Of a stretch of 64,000 bases of DNA, positions 1 to 12,900 are shown in pieces (position 1 is the first letter of the stretch; every line of letters begins with the position of its first letter). The notes under the pieces were generated by a model that ran no database searches, had not been told where the DNA came from, and saw only the letters and a list, made by a program, of their open reading frames with translations. The stretch comes from Scolanthus callimorphus (Eukaryota; Cnidaria; Anthozoa; Actiniaria; Edwardsiidae). A program made the position numbers and the translations under genes. Location: positions 7,221,912 through 7,285,911 of the forward strand of contig CM066920.1 in NCBI GenBank assembly GCA_033964015.1. Direction: 5' to 3'.

Positions 1-119
1 ATGAACCTGAAAGAGGACTAAAAACTATGTAATTCTGCCAAGTTTTATCCCCATAGAATATTTGGTGTCCGAGATATACGCATTTAAATACCAAATTAAT
101 TTACAGTGAAATGTATGGC

Positions 120-163
120 GCCGCCATCTTGGTGCACCTAAATGGTGCACCAAGATGGCCGCC
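120..163. repeat. Short perfect-stem hairpin
   Basis: Two arms of about 20 bases built on GCCATCTTGGTGCACC and its reverse complement are separated by only five bases (TAAAT). This is a foldback with no coding sense. It is probably a small inverted-repeat element or the fused ends of one. From here to about 560 I see nothing else that can be supported. Confidence 0.7.
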
Positions 164-559
164 AAATGATCGAATGTCGCAAAAGTGCACAAAAACGACA
201 AATATTCACCCAAATTCAGCTTAATACATAGATATTCACTTATATAACAGTCTGGAATAGTTTAGATTGTCATACCGATGAATTTGAAAACATTATGGCG
301 TCCCAAAAATCGTGACTAGTATTGCGTGACAAAACTTGTTTTATTCGTATCTTCGAGGCAAAATAACAGATGTTCCTAAAATCTGGCATGGAAACTTGCT
401 AGAGGTAGCTAGAAATGACACAAAAAGCACAAAGTGGTAGCGATCATAGTTTCAAAGTTAGAAACTGTATGACGTCATATGAAAACGATCTATACAATTT
501 TTGTATTGGAAACAAAATCTCACGGTTTGCGGTTAGCACAAAAAATCGTGGGATCCCCG

Positions 560-966
560 GGGGGGGGGACTCCCATATTTTTTGACCGGGGATGATCGTC
601 GTATCTTTTAGGGGTTAAAATCACGGGGCCTTGGTCTCTTTTAGGGGTGATCTTAATCTTCAATAAAATTAGGGAGATTGGTATCTTTTAGGGCCGAAAT
701 ATGTGTCCAAATTGTTTTCTCTCATGAGAAAGAGAGATTACTCGATGAGAAGACGATAAATGAGAAACAAACACGGAAATTTGTTGATGGGTATCTTTTA
801 CCTGTTACCTGTCTCCTTCGCGCCTACTTTGCACATAAGGCCTCATCTTTTAGGGTATCTTTTAGGGTAAGAAATTATTTGAGCCACGCCATGGCCCGCC
901 ATGTTTGGTATCTTTTAGGGGTGAAACTGAAAATTTCCGACGATCCCCGGTCAAAAAATATGTGAG
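560..966. mobile_element. Inverted-repeat element, CTTTTAGGG family, copy 1
   Basis: The ends are inverted: CATATTTTTTGACCGGGGAT near 574 matches the reverse complement of the sequence ending near 965. The interior repeats the motif GGTATCTTTTAGGG at least five times. Related copies with their own end variants lie at 27398-27730, 34005-34375 and 48443-48652. No transposase is visible, so it is non-autonomous. The small open frame at 678-965 follows the repeats and is not a gene. Confidence 0.7.
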
Positions 967-1148
967 AATGAACGCTAACTATACACACATCGGCATAAGT
1001 CTGGCCTAGACGGAACGCTAGCACAGTCTATTACCCGATATTTTATATTTTAAAGTAATAAACTGAATTTGAATATATATATTTTAATAATAGTTATAGT
1101 TAATGATAATAATAATAATAATTATTATATTATTATTATTCCTATAAG

Positions 1149-1875
1149 AGACCTAAGTTATGATCTCAACAAACGTGAATTCAGAAACGCAATCAAGATT
1201 AGATACAAGTGGGAATTCTCTGATATTCCCAAGAAATGCGTCTGTGGGGACTGTTTTGACCTTGACCACGCAATGATCTGTAAGAGAGGGGGTTTCATTA
1301 TACAGCGACATAATGAGTTGCGTGACCTTGAAGCTGATATGTTGGATACGGTGTAACGATGTTGAGGTGCAGCCGGTCCTCCAGCCAATCACCGGAGAGA
1401 CTCTGAATATGGGCGCCAACAGAGCCCCCGATGCCCGCCTAGATATTCACGCTCGAGGCTTCTTGGAGCGACAAAAGTCTGCAGTCTTTGATGTCAGTGT
1501 ATGCCACCCCATTGCAGATTCTTACCGCCAACAGACTCCTGAACAGATCTACAAGCAACATGAAAGCGAGAAAAAACGCCAGTACGCTGACCGGGTGATG
1601 GAGATAGAACAGAGAACGTTCACGCCGTTGATATTTAGTAGTACAGGTGGATGGGACTTGAATGTAAGATGTATCACAAGCGCTTAATGGAGTTGCTATC
1701 TACCAAGAAAGGAGAAAGCTATGCGAATACTATGCAATGGGTGAGAGCAAAAGTCTCTTTTGCTCTAATACGATCTGCCCTACTGTCTCTCAGAGGATCA
1801 AGATCTATCAGAAGAACTCATGACATTATCAATGTTGACATTGCATTAGATAACGCAACCGCCCGCCCAACTTAG
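1149..1875 (+). pseudogene. Relic of non-LTR retroelement C-terminus with REL-endonuclease-like region
   Basis: Three frame segments join into one protein-like stretch: 1149 to about 1352, about 1352 to 1650, and about 1651 to 1875. They carry a Cys/His knuckle ([19 protein letters not shown]), then [14 protein letters not shown] and FDVSVCHP, which resemble the PD-(D/E)XK restriction-like endonuclease that follows the knuckle in some site-specific non-LTR elements. They end in a conserved-looking tail (ESYANTMQWVRAKVSFALIRSALLSLRG). The two frame breaks and the absence of a reverse transcriptase upstream make it a dead 3' fragment. AT-rich sequence follows. The family call is from memory of similar uncharacterised proteins in invertebrates and fish. 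The AT microsatellite at 1070-1140 lies just before it. Confidence 0.6.
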
Positions 1876-2020
1876 TTTTATCGAATTTTCACATTTTTAT
1901 TTTTATTCTCGACAATTTATTTTAGATTCATATTTAGATTATTTATTTTAGATTCATATTTAGATTTTTAATTATAGACAACCGAAAATTAGTTTGAATT
2001 TGTAAAGTATGCTTCAATAT

Positions 2021-2665
2021 TTAAGGTAATTCCCCTGAAATAAAACTTGTCGTAGAATTTTTTTCTTAATTTGTCTATTTACTATTTAGTATATAAGGAA
2101 TGAAAATATGAAATAAAAAGAGGGGGTGCCCATGCTTGTTTAGAAACTGTGATAGCGCAAAAATACCCCATTTTTAGTGCCTGAGGGCTATTTTGTGAAG
2201 GAATACGCGAAACAAGAAAATTGTGATAAAACGCTCACTAATGAAGCAATCCAGATTGCTTGCAAGTTTGAAAAGAATCACTACCTAGGACGAACATTGG
2301 AATGTTTAATTTTCTATGTGTGTTGACGCTACTCTTGAAAATGTGCAAAAATGTGCGCAGCGCTCGTGATAATTTGTGAGTCTTTGGTGTCTCATTTTGG
2401 GGCTTTTTATGACGATAGCTCAAAAACTTGTCGTGGAAATTTCTTTAAACTTTTTTTATAACAGGGGAATGATAGTCTTATCAAAATGGTAAAATAAAAA
2501 ATGGGGGTGCCCAATCTCAAAACGCGACTTTTTCTTGGTGTTTCTCGCTCAAATGGGGATATTTAGCTTGCGCGCGCGCGCTCGATTGCGTCATTTTCGA
2601 ACGAATTGATCGCGCGTCCATGCGCAGAACAGCGTGCGCCGTGCAAAACAGGGGAATAACCTTAA
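2021..2665. mobile_element. TTAA-flanked MITE (piggyBac-like ends), copy 1
   Basis: The element is bounded by TTAA on both sides and has 16-base inverted ends, TAAGGTAATTCCCCTG against TAAGGTTATTCCCCTG read from the other side. TTAA duplication is the hallmark of piggyBac-type insertion. No transposase is encoded. A second full-length copy lies inverted at 25024-25686, also with TTAA at both edges. Internal sequence such as GGGGTGCCCA is shared. Confidence 0.8.
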
Positions 2666-2798
2666 GTCAGAATGTATTTTTAGTCATTTTATTGTAGTTA
2701 TTGATTATTAAATTATATTATTATATGAACTGCAGTGGGATACTGAGTGACATCAAAATGGTACAATCGGTATCCCCACTCCCACCAGTGGGGATACG

Positions 2799-3482
2799 AT
2801 GTTTCTCAACACATGTGGTGATATCAAATTTCAACCAATGAGCTTTCAGTATTTTCGCGCGCTTATGCAAATGACGTGCTGGCAGTCGCTCTGCAAAAAA
2901 ATAATCGCCATGTTTTGCTTTAGTTTTCCGATTTCACAGTGGATAAATCAGCTCTCTATCATATCAAACATGGCAAGTGTGCAAAGGTTCAAGCTAGATT
3001 TTACTGATGAAGATCTTACTGAATTCATAGACCAGCAGGAAAACGCTAACATGAAACGAAAAACTGAATTACGACGTCAAAATTTTAAGGGAGTTCATTC
3101 AGGAACCAAATCCCGAACTGCTCAGGTCAACTTCAGGTGAGCAATAATTACTCGTCTCTGCCAGATAATCAACAAGAGAGGATATCCAACATCTTGTCCT
3201 TCAGAGGTCCAGCTAGTACACTAGTATTGCTGCGGCAAGTTCATGTACGACGACAAAACAGCTCCCTGCCGAGTAGGAAATACGAGTGTGTTCGTATGCA
3301 AAAACTGCCGGCAGAGACGGTGCAACAAACTGCTTCGACAAGGGGATTTGGCTCTCCCATTTAATACTGGAACAATTACAGGTGGAACGTTAAATATCAA
3401 TGTCAACTTGCGACAAAATAGATCCCCTGAAAAACTAGAGAGTTCTGCAGTTTTTGAAGAAGTAAAAAATGGAAGCAAGTAA
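2799..3482 (+). pseudogene. Possible tyrosine-recombinase (DUF3504/Crypton-like) relic
   Basis: The frame at 2970-3065 reads FKLDFTDEDLTEFIDQQENA and continues after a one-base shift as YDVKILREFIQEPNPELL, ending at a stop near 3147. Similar starts are familiar to me from cnidarian proteins of the KIAA1958/DUF3504 recombinase-like family. A further frame at 3243-3482 contains CKNCRQRRCNK and a GTITGGTLNINVN stretch. No catalytic R..HxxR..Y residues are visible. The link between the pieces and the family name is tentative. Confidence 0.35.
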
Positions 3483-3805
3483 GCTACGCTTACGAGTCGA
3501 TACGAGCTTTGGAAAGTAGCGACGAGAGTCTGACAAGAAAGTAAGTCAGGAGTAAAGTAAGGAACTTGCCGATCATTTTATAATTAATGCCACAAGAATT
3601 TGTGGGTTGTGCACTCTTGGTCATTTTAATTTGTAGTTTGATGATAAAAACTTGTTTTTTTTTAAATTGAAAAATGAAAGGACTTCTAAAGTTTATGGAG
3701 ATAAATTGGGAACCACCGACTTAGCTATGTGTTTCCACAAGCCTTTTTCGAAAAGCATTGAATTTGTAGTTCATATAATAAACAGAATATTACATGGTCG
3801 CTTGG

Positions 3806-3908
3806 AGATACGAATTTTATCTTCTCGTGTTAATATTATCTCTCACTCGTTCGCTGCGCTCACTCGTGAGAGATAATATCAACACTCGAAGATAAAATTC
3901 GTATCTCC
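3806..3908. repeat. Near-perfect long palindrome
   Basis: GGAGATACGAATTTTATCTT and its reverse complement form the outer arms. The inner arms (GTTAATATTATCTCTCACTCG) also pair, leaving a loop of about ten bases. The arms are about 45 bases with few mismatches. It is probably a foldback element. Confidence 0.75.
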
Positions 3909-4044
3909 TCTATTTATATTATTTAAAAAAATTATTATTATTATTATCTTCTATAATGAAACAAAAAATTGATCAAGAAGTCTATTTTTGTTATGATTTT
4001 GAAAGCACAAGCGAGAATGTTGAAAATATTCAATCTAATATCTC

Positions 4045-4118
4045 ACTAAGTATGGGGGTATCTAGAACGCCGCTCGGCCCGAAAGTCGTGGGTTCGAATC
4101 CCACTCAGCCTGGATTTT
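4045..4118 (+). repeat. tRNA-like fragment, possible SINE head
   Basis: GTGGGTTCGAATCCCAC is a full T-arm with a Pol III B box (GGTTCGAATCC at 4091-4101), followed by a T-run that could end Pol III transcription. The upstream sequence does not fold into a D-arm or give a clear A box, so this is a tRNA-derived fragment and not a tRNA gene. Confidence 0.4.
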
Positions 4119-4311
4119 TTTCAAATCCAGGTAAGTGTTCTCTGGTAGGCATACTTAGTTTATAAGTCCCTGAAGGTGATTTAGATATTAAAATCTCACC
4201 ACACATGCCTTTCGGCCGCCATATTCCTGTGCCACTACGCTCGCGAAGGATTGTGGGATTGAGCAAAACGCCGACCCCATGGGTAAAACCGCTGATTCCT
4301 CCATTCCCCAT

Positions 4312-4505
4312 TCCCGGTTTTTAAATCATTCCCGGTTTTTAAATCATTCCCGGTTTTTAAATCATTCCCGTTTTTAAATCATTCCCGGTTTTTAAATCAT
4401 TCCCGGTTTTTAAATCATTCCCGGTTTTTAAATCATTCCCGGTTTTAAATCATTCCCGGTTTTTAAATCATTCCCGTTTTTTAATCATTCCCGGTTTTTA
4501 AAACA
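4312..4505. repeat. 18-base tandem repeat
   Basis: About eleven head-to-tail units of CATTCCCGGTTTTTAAAT, with one-base slips in a few units. There are no spacers, so it is a minisatellite and not a CRISPR array. Confidence 0.9.
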
Positions 4506-5814
4506 CGAGTTATTGTCAATTGTGGGGGCCGATGTCACTCATAACTCAAGTGTTAGCACAAGTTGTGCAATAATTATGCAAATGTACTCCACAGTATAAC
4601 CAAGTGTTAGCTCGATAGAAAAAAATTAATATATTGAGAACGGAACAACGCTAGATGACCAAACTTGGATAAAGTCATCTTCGTGGCAAGGGAGATCCAG
4701 CACCATGCTCAAGTGGCATGACGTCATAGACGCTGCGTCCGAATTTCACACAGATCTTGTAAAATTTTGGACTTTTTGAATGGCTATTTCTCGATCACTA
4801 TTTGCCTGATTAATACAAAACTTTGTGATTTTGTATAGTAATGTCCTTCTTTATCAATCAATCAATCTTTATTATTGTTATTTTTCAGGAAACATATTAC
4901 ATATACACTGTACTCTGAGTCCGTAATTTCGTCTTGAGATGACGATGACAGAAATCGGGCCGCTGGTGCTTTATAGTTCTCGAGCAGACTTTTCCCTCGA
5001 GTACCTCGCACAAAGTATTCGCTTGTATTACGAAATGTACGCGACAAAGTCAAAGAGTGAATGTTCAAAAATGCAAATCTTCTGTGCCGCGCGAAAGCAT
5101 CAGTCTTGAGGGACGTCAGAGGAACCCTGTAAGACCGGTTTCCACCTTATAGAGTTGTGGTTTTACTGCATTTTTGCATTGCTTAAAATTAACGTTACAC
5201 AACGCACTTTTTCTCACAGAATGGCCTGCTTTTATAACTGTTTAAACGCATAAAATTTCAATTTCATATCTTGGATTTGTGAGTCTACTATTTCTACTAT
5301 GTCGTAAATGTCTCATGCATTATGACAATTATATATGTGCGTTAAAATAGTTTTCCTTGTTCTACAAATTGTCTGAATGATTGATTGCCTAATCAGATTT
5401 GTTACTGATGTGCATTGATAGGAACTTGAAGGGAAATTTCCCTAAATATACCAGCGTCTAGTACCCGAAAAATCTGCCACAACTTTAGGTTCGTTACTGC
5501 CCTATCGATGGCTGCAGGGAATTTTCCCTGTTGACTATTAAGTGATTAGTGCATGCCTGTGGTTTCATTTGCAGCATACAAGACTTGCGCTTATGCTGAT
5601 GTGTGATTTTCTCGTTGATAACAAAATTGTTAAGATGCTTTTGATTCTTTGTGGTTGCTCATATGTGTCACGAGGCATGGCCAAATGCATTGATCGGATT
5701 TCACATGACTGTCGTGAGAATTCGCAATTACTTTGTAGACTTTGTAATTTCTCCTATAGGTTTTAGAATTCAGAATCGGTGTAATCACTTCGCGATTGGT
5801 GGTTTCACTACAGT

Positions 5815-6590
5815 CATATGAAATTCACTCTATGGAGAAGCACGTTGATCAAAAAACACTGCTGAAAAGCCTTTCACGGTTAACTCCACGTGCGTACAAA
5901 AAATGACTGGAGATCAAATTGACAAGGAGGAGAAATTTACTTGACTCCTTGACTTTACTAATGTACTACATAACTGGTTATAACCCTTACATTTATAATT
6001 AGTCATTTAATTAGTCTTAAAGGAAAAGTTATAGTCAATAGAATGCAAAAATGTGAACTAAATAGTGAAACTAGTCATTTTGTTCGGTAGACAAGTGCGC
6101 AAAATCTGTGTGCATCGATGCGTAAAAAGCTATTAAAAATGGTAGATGTGGAAAACTAAAAATCACAATCCCTCGCTTTATAGAGAGCGTAGGAACCTAA
6201 AATTTAGTAGATGTTTTGTTCACCAAGTATACTTACTTTATGCTAAGTATTTTGTCGATATGTGCAATATTTTCGCTGTGTTTTGACAATGCATTATATT
6301 TTCTCTGAGGAATTTTGCGCTGCTTGCTTACTCGTCAAAATGGCGGCGAAAACCGTGATAAGGCCTACAATTATGGAGAAGCACTTCGATCAAAAGCACT
6401 GCTGAGAAGAAAAGCCTTTAACAGTGTAGCGTGTGGTCTCCCCACTAGTGTAAAACAAATTCTGGAGATCAAATTTGACGAGGCCAGGAGGGTAATTTAT
6501 TTTTACACTTGACTTTACTTAACTGGTTATAACCCTTGCATTTATAAGTGCAAAACTGTGAACTAAATTGAACTAGTCTATTTTGTACAA
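5815..6590. repeat. Diverged tandem duplication
   Basis: The segment starting TATGGAGAAGCAC near 5830 (then GATCAAAA, CACTGCTGA, CTGGAGATCAAATT, AACTGGTTATAACCCTT) recurs in the same order from about 6372 to 6590, with insertions and substitutions. No function can be assigned. The second copy carries the short open frame at 6315-6512. Confidence 0.6.
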
Positions 6591-6938
6591 AGTGTAGTAA
6601 CTGTGCTTATATAGCGCTTATTCTCTAAGCGCTTTACATTTTGGATAGCTCTCCTATATAGCCCATGGTGTAGTTACTCAACCGCTGTCAAAGTTACGCT
6701 TCAACTATTTCACCACTAAAATCCACCATGTTCGCAAAATCGGCCTAGTTTTCACATAATAGCACTTTACGATCATTCATGTATCCCACACATGTCCCTC
6801 GGGGGTTTCAACTAAACTCCGAATGGGGAAATTTGCACTTTTAAAGCCCAATCTTATAGCGAAATCGAAATTCGCTCCAGCGTGCGACCGAGGCCTCGAC
6901 TACGAGTCAGTTCACAGGGCGCCCTAGATCAATCGCGT

Positions 6939-7060
6939 GTAAAATACAGATAAAACTTATACTAATATAGACTTTTTTACATAATATAAGCTACGAAATT
7001 ATATATTCCTAAACTATGAAATATTCATGACGGAGATAAACATAAAATAATGTATGAATG
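6939..7060. repeat. Dispersed repeat, copy 1 (copy 2 at 8430-8545)
   Basis: AATACAGATAAAACTTATAC and about 100 following bases, through ATTCATGACGGAGATAA, occur again with few changes at 8430-8545. The orientation is the same and the spacing is about 1.5 kb, so it is either a segmental duplication or two copies of one element. Confidence 0.75.
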
Positions 7061-8429
7061 CTGTCGGTTTGTGAACGTGCTTTCAGAAATTTTCAGTGAA
7101 ATTTTCTATCCTCAATAATCACAAAGAGCCTATCAAACCTTTCCACCTCCAAATAAATATAATATTTCCTCATTGAGATCGAATTTCGAAACGAAGTCGT
7201 CGAACTTGACTATCCAAATAAACTAAATGCGTAAAAGGAATTTAAATTCCAAGAGCATCATAATCATTTAAATACATTGTTTTCTTTCAGCGGACTCTAG
7301 CCTTCGCTAGAGTCGGATATTAGAAGTAAATTAGCGTCGTCTCCTCGACCGAATGTTCTACATCGTACTGGAGGAAGGGAAAATTCCCTTGTATGAGAGT
7401 ATATATATTTGCACGTTTATGTCGATTGGGTAGTATAGGCAAAGATTGGAGTCACAGATTTAAAAAAAACAGACCACAAGTCGTCTTTTGGCCGTTCGCC
7501 TTCTATTTTTCTATTTAACGACGACACCATACCTAAACGAGTGTCGAACCTTTGAAAAGCTTCGTTCGGTCGAAATCTTTCCAGTAAAATTACTGAGTTA
7601 CGTCAAGCTCTGTCAAATCCAAAGGAGATACTTTTTTCTCTTTTACGACATATTTGCTTGAACTATCAATTTGACTTCCCCCCTCTGCCCCCCCCCCCCC
7701 CCCCGCTAGCTACGGCCCTGCGATAAAAAAATCAAGACGGATCTTGAACTTGAACGAATCTTGAACATAAGCATTATTTTGAATATACGGTACAGAAACG
7801 TCTGTAAAAGAGAGCACTTCGCTATACGTCATGCGTCAACGCGTGAGGCTTCGCATGTAATTTATAAATTTTCAAATTAAAAAAATCATACCTTTATATA
7901 AACTTGATCCCCAGTTGGCACTGGTTCGGTCTTCACTACTGTAGTTTATTTATCAGAATCTACACTTAATAAGTTCTCTGACTGAAACAAGTCACAGGGC
8001 AGTTACAGTCCGTCCATGTGGGACAAGGATGGGTCACAGACAGAGCATGCGCATCGTCTTTCGGATGTGATGACGTCAAAAGAGTGGATTTGAGTCTTAT
8101 TATGGGGTCTTTAGCTCTATAGGTGTCCCAATAATGTAAATATGACTGATGACCGACATTTGAGGGCATTTAAATTACTGATTTTGAACGTTTGGTCATG
8201 CGCAGAAAGATTTTTCTCTCGATGACTGCTATCACCAGACCCTTGCATTGATAATAAAAAAGTAAAATTCTGTCGTTCCATTGGGGGCTTCATTTCATTT
8301 TGACACCTTGTATACTTGTAGCAAACCTACACAACAAATGAAACTGATGCAACTTTTAATTTCCAACTTATTTTATGATCAACTTTATTTAAACATGCCA
8401 AACATAGACAACAATTAGCTGATATCCAC

Positions 8430-8545
8430 TAGGGGCGTGTTAAATACAGATAAAACTTATACTAATATAGACTATTTTACATAATATAAGCTAATAAATT
8501 ATATATTCCTAAACTACGAAATATTCATGACGGAGATAATGTGAA
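8430..8545. repeat. Dispersed repeat, copy 2
   Basis: Same family as 6939-7060, in the same orientation and with over 90 percent identity by eye. Confidence 0.75.
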
Positions 8546-9074
8546 AAGAACCCTTTATCAACTTCACATAAAATAATTTCTGAATGGCGTCGCATTGCGT
8601 TTAACAAAGTAGTGGTGTGTGAACGTGTTATATCAACACAGGGAAATTTCCCTATGGTGACACATCGAGCAAACATGTGAAACAGCTTAAATTGTACTTG
8701 TATTGTATTGAAAACTATATCCTCTTCGTTGTGTCGACTTTTTCTGTACATTTTTAGAATTATCTGACTTACTGTGGAATAGAACTCAGCCGTTCCATCG
8801 CAGGGAAGTTATCGAGTGGTTTTCCAAAAAGCAATTTTGTTTCCAGCGTTCCTCAGGGAAAGACACAAAGTATGAAATTGCCCTAGAATTTAAAAACCTA
8901 CAATGGCATCGAAATACTCCATTTATTTTATAGGTTTCTAGGTTTTCTTTTTTCAAGGGCATGATATTATGGAGTGTTACATGCTGCTTTGTATTGTATC
9001 TAATCTCAATTTCGTTCATGAAGCCACCCCCTGATCCTGTCCTTATAAGGCTTTGGCCAAACCTGTTTGAATGA

Positions 9075-9196
9075 TGTTGAAGGGGGTGCCAATCCAATTC
9101 AACATTGTTGAACGTTGTTGAACTACGATGTGATTGGCATTGTTCGACAAAGTTGAATTGTTTGGCACCCCCATTCAACATCGACAAATGTTGAAT
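9075..9196. mobile_element. Small foldback element
   Basis: The inverted arms are GTTGAAGGGGGTGCCAATCC and the reverse complement of GGCACCCCCATTCAAC, about 35 bases each side including the inner CAATTCAAC. No coding capacity. Confidence 0.7.
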
Positions 9197-9198
9197 GG

Positions 9199-9330
9199 AC
9201 GATTCCAGCTATAAGCGCGCGCGCTCTTCTTTATTCAGAATGCCCAAACCGTTTTCCACAACTACCAGGCCAGAATGTAGAGCGCGCATTTTTAACAGTT
9301 TCTTTGACAATGCTGCGTTATAGTTCGCCG
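9199..9330. repeat. Dispersed repeat shared with 49077-49230
   Basis: GGACGATTCCAGCTATAAGC, TCTTCTTTATTCAGAA, CAACTACCAG and AACAGTTT occur in the same order at 49077-49230. It is an interspersed family of unknown class. Confidence 0.6.
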
Positions 9331-9956
9331 CCATTTTTATTACCACAATCAAAATTCACACAGATGCCGCGCTAACATGAGCATTTCTTTCCTCATTAAT
9401 CGCGTACCTATTGTAAGAGCGCTTGTTATTACATGCCACACACAAACTTTACCTGATTGTGTCCTGTAGGTTGACTTTCTTAGTTCTACGTTTGAAAATT
9501 AAAATCAATGCAGGCGTATTTAAGTGACTACCAGTTTGAAGTAATCATAAATTAGATTTCTTATGACTATTAGAAGTGATTACACCAATTCTGAAGATAA
9601 AGGTTTGCAAGGCGTAATTACTCAACAGTCATCTGAAATCCCCTCCTATAAATAGACTACGAGCCCCTTTCTCAAATTTAGCAAAGGAACGAGTTGTTGT
9701 TATGACCCGCGCTGTCAATCGCTCTTTCCCGTTCCACCGTGCGCCGAGAAATCGCATCCTCCCTCTCCTCCATTTATTGAGAGGACGCTATTACTGAGAC
9801 GCTGTGCGTTCTTGCTGGGGATCCACAGTTCCTCAGTTGTTTGTTTCCATTGAGTGTAATTCCACCCTAGATCCAATCCAAGCTGTTAATCTAAAATCTG
9901 GATTCCACACACATCTTCATTCTCACAGCACTATTGGTCGATCACTGCTTGACGTC

Positions 9957-12900
9957 CTAGAGATTTCTGTTCCCGTCATATATAGACAGCTCCTCCGTCG
10001 CTTGGCGACGACGTCGACACTTTTCCGGCAAAGAAATGAGCTTGTGCCAGTAGTACCAAATGGCAATAGCACAGAGAGCGGCGAGGGATAATCCAACCGC
10101 CAGGCCAATAATCGTACTAGATTTACTATCTGTGGAATTAAAAACCAAGACTGCAGCTAGAATTTTCGAGTCGATTTTAATACTATTTTGTAGGTATTTT
10201 TGAAAGCTGTTGGCCAAGTTTGGAGGTGGGGGGGGGGGGGGGGGGGGAGCAGGGTCAGACCACCTAGGCTATACGGCCTGTCACAATATAGGGGCCTATG
10301 ACTCATGTATGCCTTGACATGTATTTTAAAGGGTTAGGTTAGGGAGAGGTCATGACAAGTGACATACTTCCTACCAATAGACCAAATCGGCTAACATTTA
10401 CATCTTGTTGCCACCCAATTCAGATCACGTGATGATTCCTTTGGGTGGATACTTTAGTTATGCACACACACTCCGGCACTCGGTCGAGTGAGAAAACATT
10501 AACGATTGTATCTACCCAAAGGAATCATCACTTGATCTGAAAAGGGTAGCAACAAGATGTATTTTTTTGTAATTATTTATTTTACACCGTTAGCCAATTC
10601 GCCTTTGTCACACGGCAGCCATCTTGGATTTTTTCTTACAGAAATGACTATTCGTGGGTGAGCTTACACGCTTGCCCTCGCTTTCATGCCTGCTTCGCTG
10701 TATTAGAAAATCCAAGATGGCTGCCGTGTGACAAAGGCGGATTTGGTCTATCTGCCGTTTTTTGAAGAAAATTAAGCAAAAACGAAAATCCATAAATCAT
10801 CAAGGTTGAAATCTTTAGCAAATCTGAAGCTTTCGTCACACAGACACATCGAAAATTACCACTGTATTCATTGGTACGCGACCTCAAAATTCAATGTTGC
10901 GATGGGCGATTGGCGATGTTTAGCCGTCAATCAAACCAAAACGTTGGATTCGGCTACTTCAGAGGGCCGACATTGATTGCAAAATCAACCAAAATGGTTA
11001 AAGCTATCCATTGGTTTCTGGTTCAAGAGAATTGACATCACAATTTTCTTGCGTAAAATCGCCAATCGCCCAACGTGAATTTTGAGGTCGCGTAGCAATG
11101 CATACAATGGTAATAGTAAAGATTGCAGTTAATAGGCGCCTACCTTCTTTACTTTCTCCTTCAGGGTTGGTGTGCGGAGATTCACGTGATTGTGTTGTTG
11201 GATCTTCTACAACATAAGATAGATAAGATAATTAATTTTTTCATTTATACCACACAGTGAAATGTTGATTTACAATGTACACAGAAAACAGAGAAGGGCA
11301 TAACTGCCTAGAAATATCTGAGAAGCTTATCTAGCTAGGCAGCTATTAAAGAGCCTGTGTCAGCCGCCATTTTGACAGCATAGCAACATACCAAGTCGGC
11401 GAAAGCATCCATTTCCATCGGCTGATTTGGAGAATATAAAGCAATATTCTCGATTGAATTTGGTAAATCAAATCTGAAACTTTGTTTTTAGATGTTCATT
11501 TTAAGATTTCTACACGTAATTCGTCTTCTAATATCGAACGAAAACAATAACAAAGGAGTGGCTGACACAGGCTCTTTAATTACAATTTACTTCAAATGTA
11601 AAAGCCAGACAATTTATAATGCAATTTTCTATTTTCGCCTAGTATTGCCTTTTCTTTGCCCTTTCTTGTTGAGTGAAATTTCTATTCTCGCTCTTTTTTC
11701 GTCAACATTTTTACCCCTGGGGGAGGGGCTTCGGCCATCCGAATTGTTTATGCTTTGATGACTGAACGCGACCATAATAGCTACTTCTCTACGTTTGATG
11801 GTTATAGACAAAGAGATCTACCTAGTTTTCGCGCGCTTTGGTGTCACGTGACGCTAAGGTCAGAAACTTTTCTGTCGATTCAGTTCGTTCGATGGAAAAT
11901 GTACAAGGAAACATCACGTTTTGTTCAGTTGAAACCCTAAGAAGCCTTTTTAGAGCCGCACAAGGTGTGTTTACCATTTGTACGTGTTCGTATTTCGATT
12001 TATGTGATTGTAAGTCTATTTTATGAGTAATTCTGTGATATCTGTAATCTATCTTCAGCTTTACACATTCTCGAGTGAGAATTAAGTGAAAGCAACGGCG
12101 AATCAGTAAATAAAACGTTTAGTTAAGTATCAAGTGTTACAATCTAACATACCTGACTCTTGGGTAGAGTACCTGCTGTTCGTTACTTTTCTTGTTATTT
12201 TGGGTGTAGGACTGTCAGTTGGCTTTGCTTCTGAAATGAAAATCAAAGTCACTTTTTCTTCCTCGTTGGCTTAATATATTTGTTTCAAGTGGTGGGAGCA
12301 ATATGGGAGTTTAAGAGGTTAAGGTATTTTCAAAGCAGCATAAATTATTTTGTCAATGGCTATATTGTAGACATGTCAACGTTTAAAATATTTTAGGCGA
12401 GGAAGTTGGCAGATCTACATATTGTGGGAATGATATGGCGGAACCTTTATACCAGAGAGATTGAGGTCTTCACGTACAGTAAGCATAGAGATAACTCGCC
12501 CTTATTGAGTCCGATTGGACGTTTAGGCACGGGCTTAATTGCCTGATGTACAACATCTCGTTAATCAAGCAGTCAAACTTGTTCTTACATTTGAAGTGCT
12601 CAAGAAAGTCATCGCTTTTTAGCTCTTTTAGGTAACAAAAGAAAAGGATATAAGAAGGATTGTTTTCTCTTGTAAGCCTGATAAATTAGGCTTTACTCAA
12701 GTAAACTTTCACTGATATGGTATGAACATTAACATATGTTATTTATATGGGATGAACACCATCATATGTTCATCATATGGTTTGGACTTCATAATATGTA
12801 CATAATGGTTTGAACATAATCATATGTTCATCCTATGGTTCAAACATTGTTTATTATATGGCTTGAACATCATATGTTCATCCTATGGGTTTTACATCAT

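Larger units (their letters stand above)
4506..9070. other. Gene-poor stretch
   Basis: I find no exon chain here. A (TCAA)n then TTTATT tract at 4855-4875 looks like the tail of a retroelement read on the minus strand. ATAGCGCTTATTCTCTAAGCGCTTTACA near 6612 resembles a common interspersed repeat. A poly-C run followed by CTAGCTACGGCCCTG near 7690-7720 looks like one end of the CAGGG(C)CGTAGCC element family. The only open frame that looks protein-like (6315-6512) lies inside a repeated segment. Confidence 0.5.

Noticed and set aside
4045..4118. Functional tRNA gene
   Set aside because: Only the T-arm and B box are present; there is no acceptor stem, D-arm or A box.
4312..4505. CRISPR-like regular repeat
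   Set aside because: Units are contiguous with no unique spacers, and the DNA is eukaryotic.
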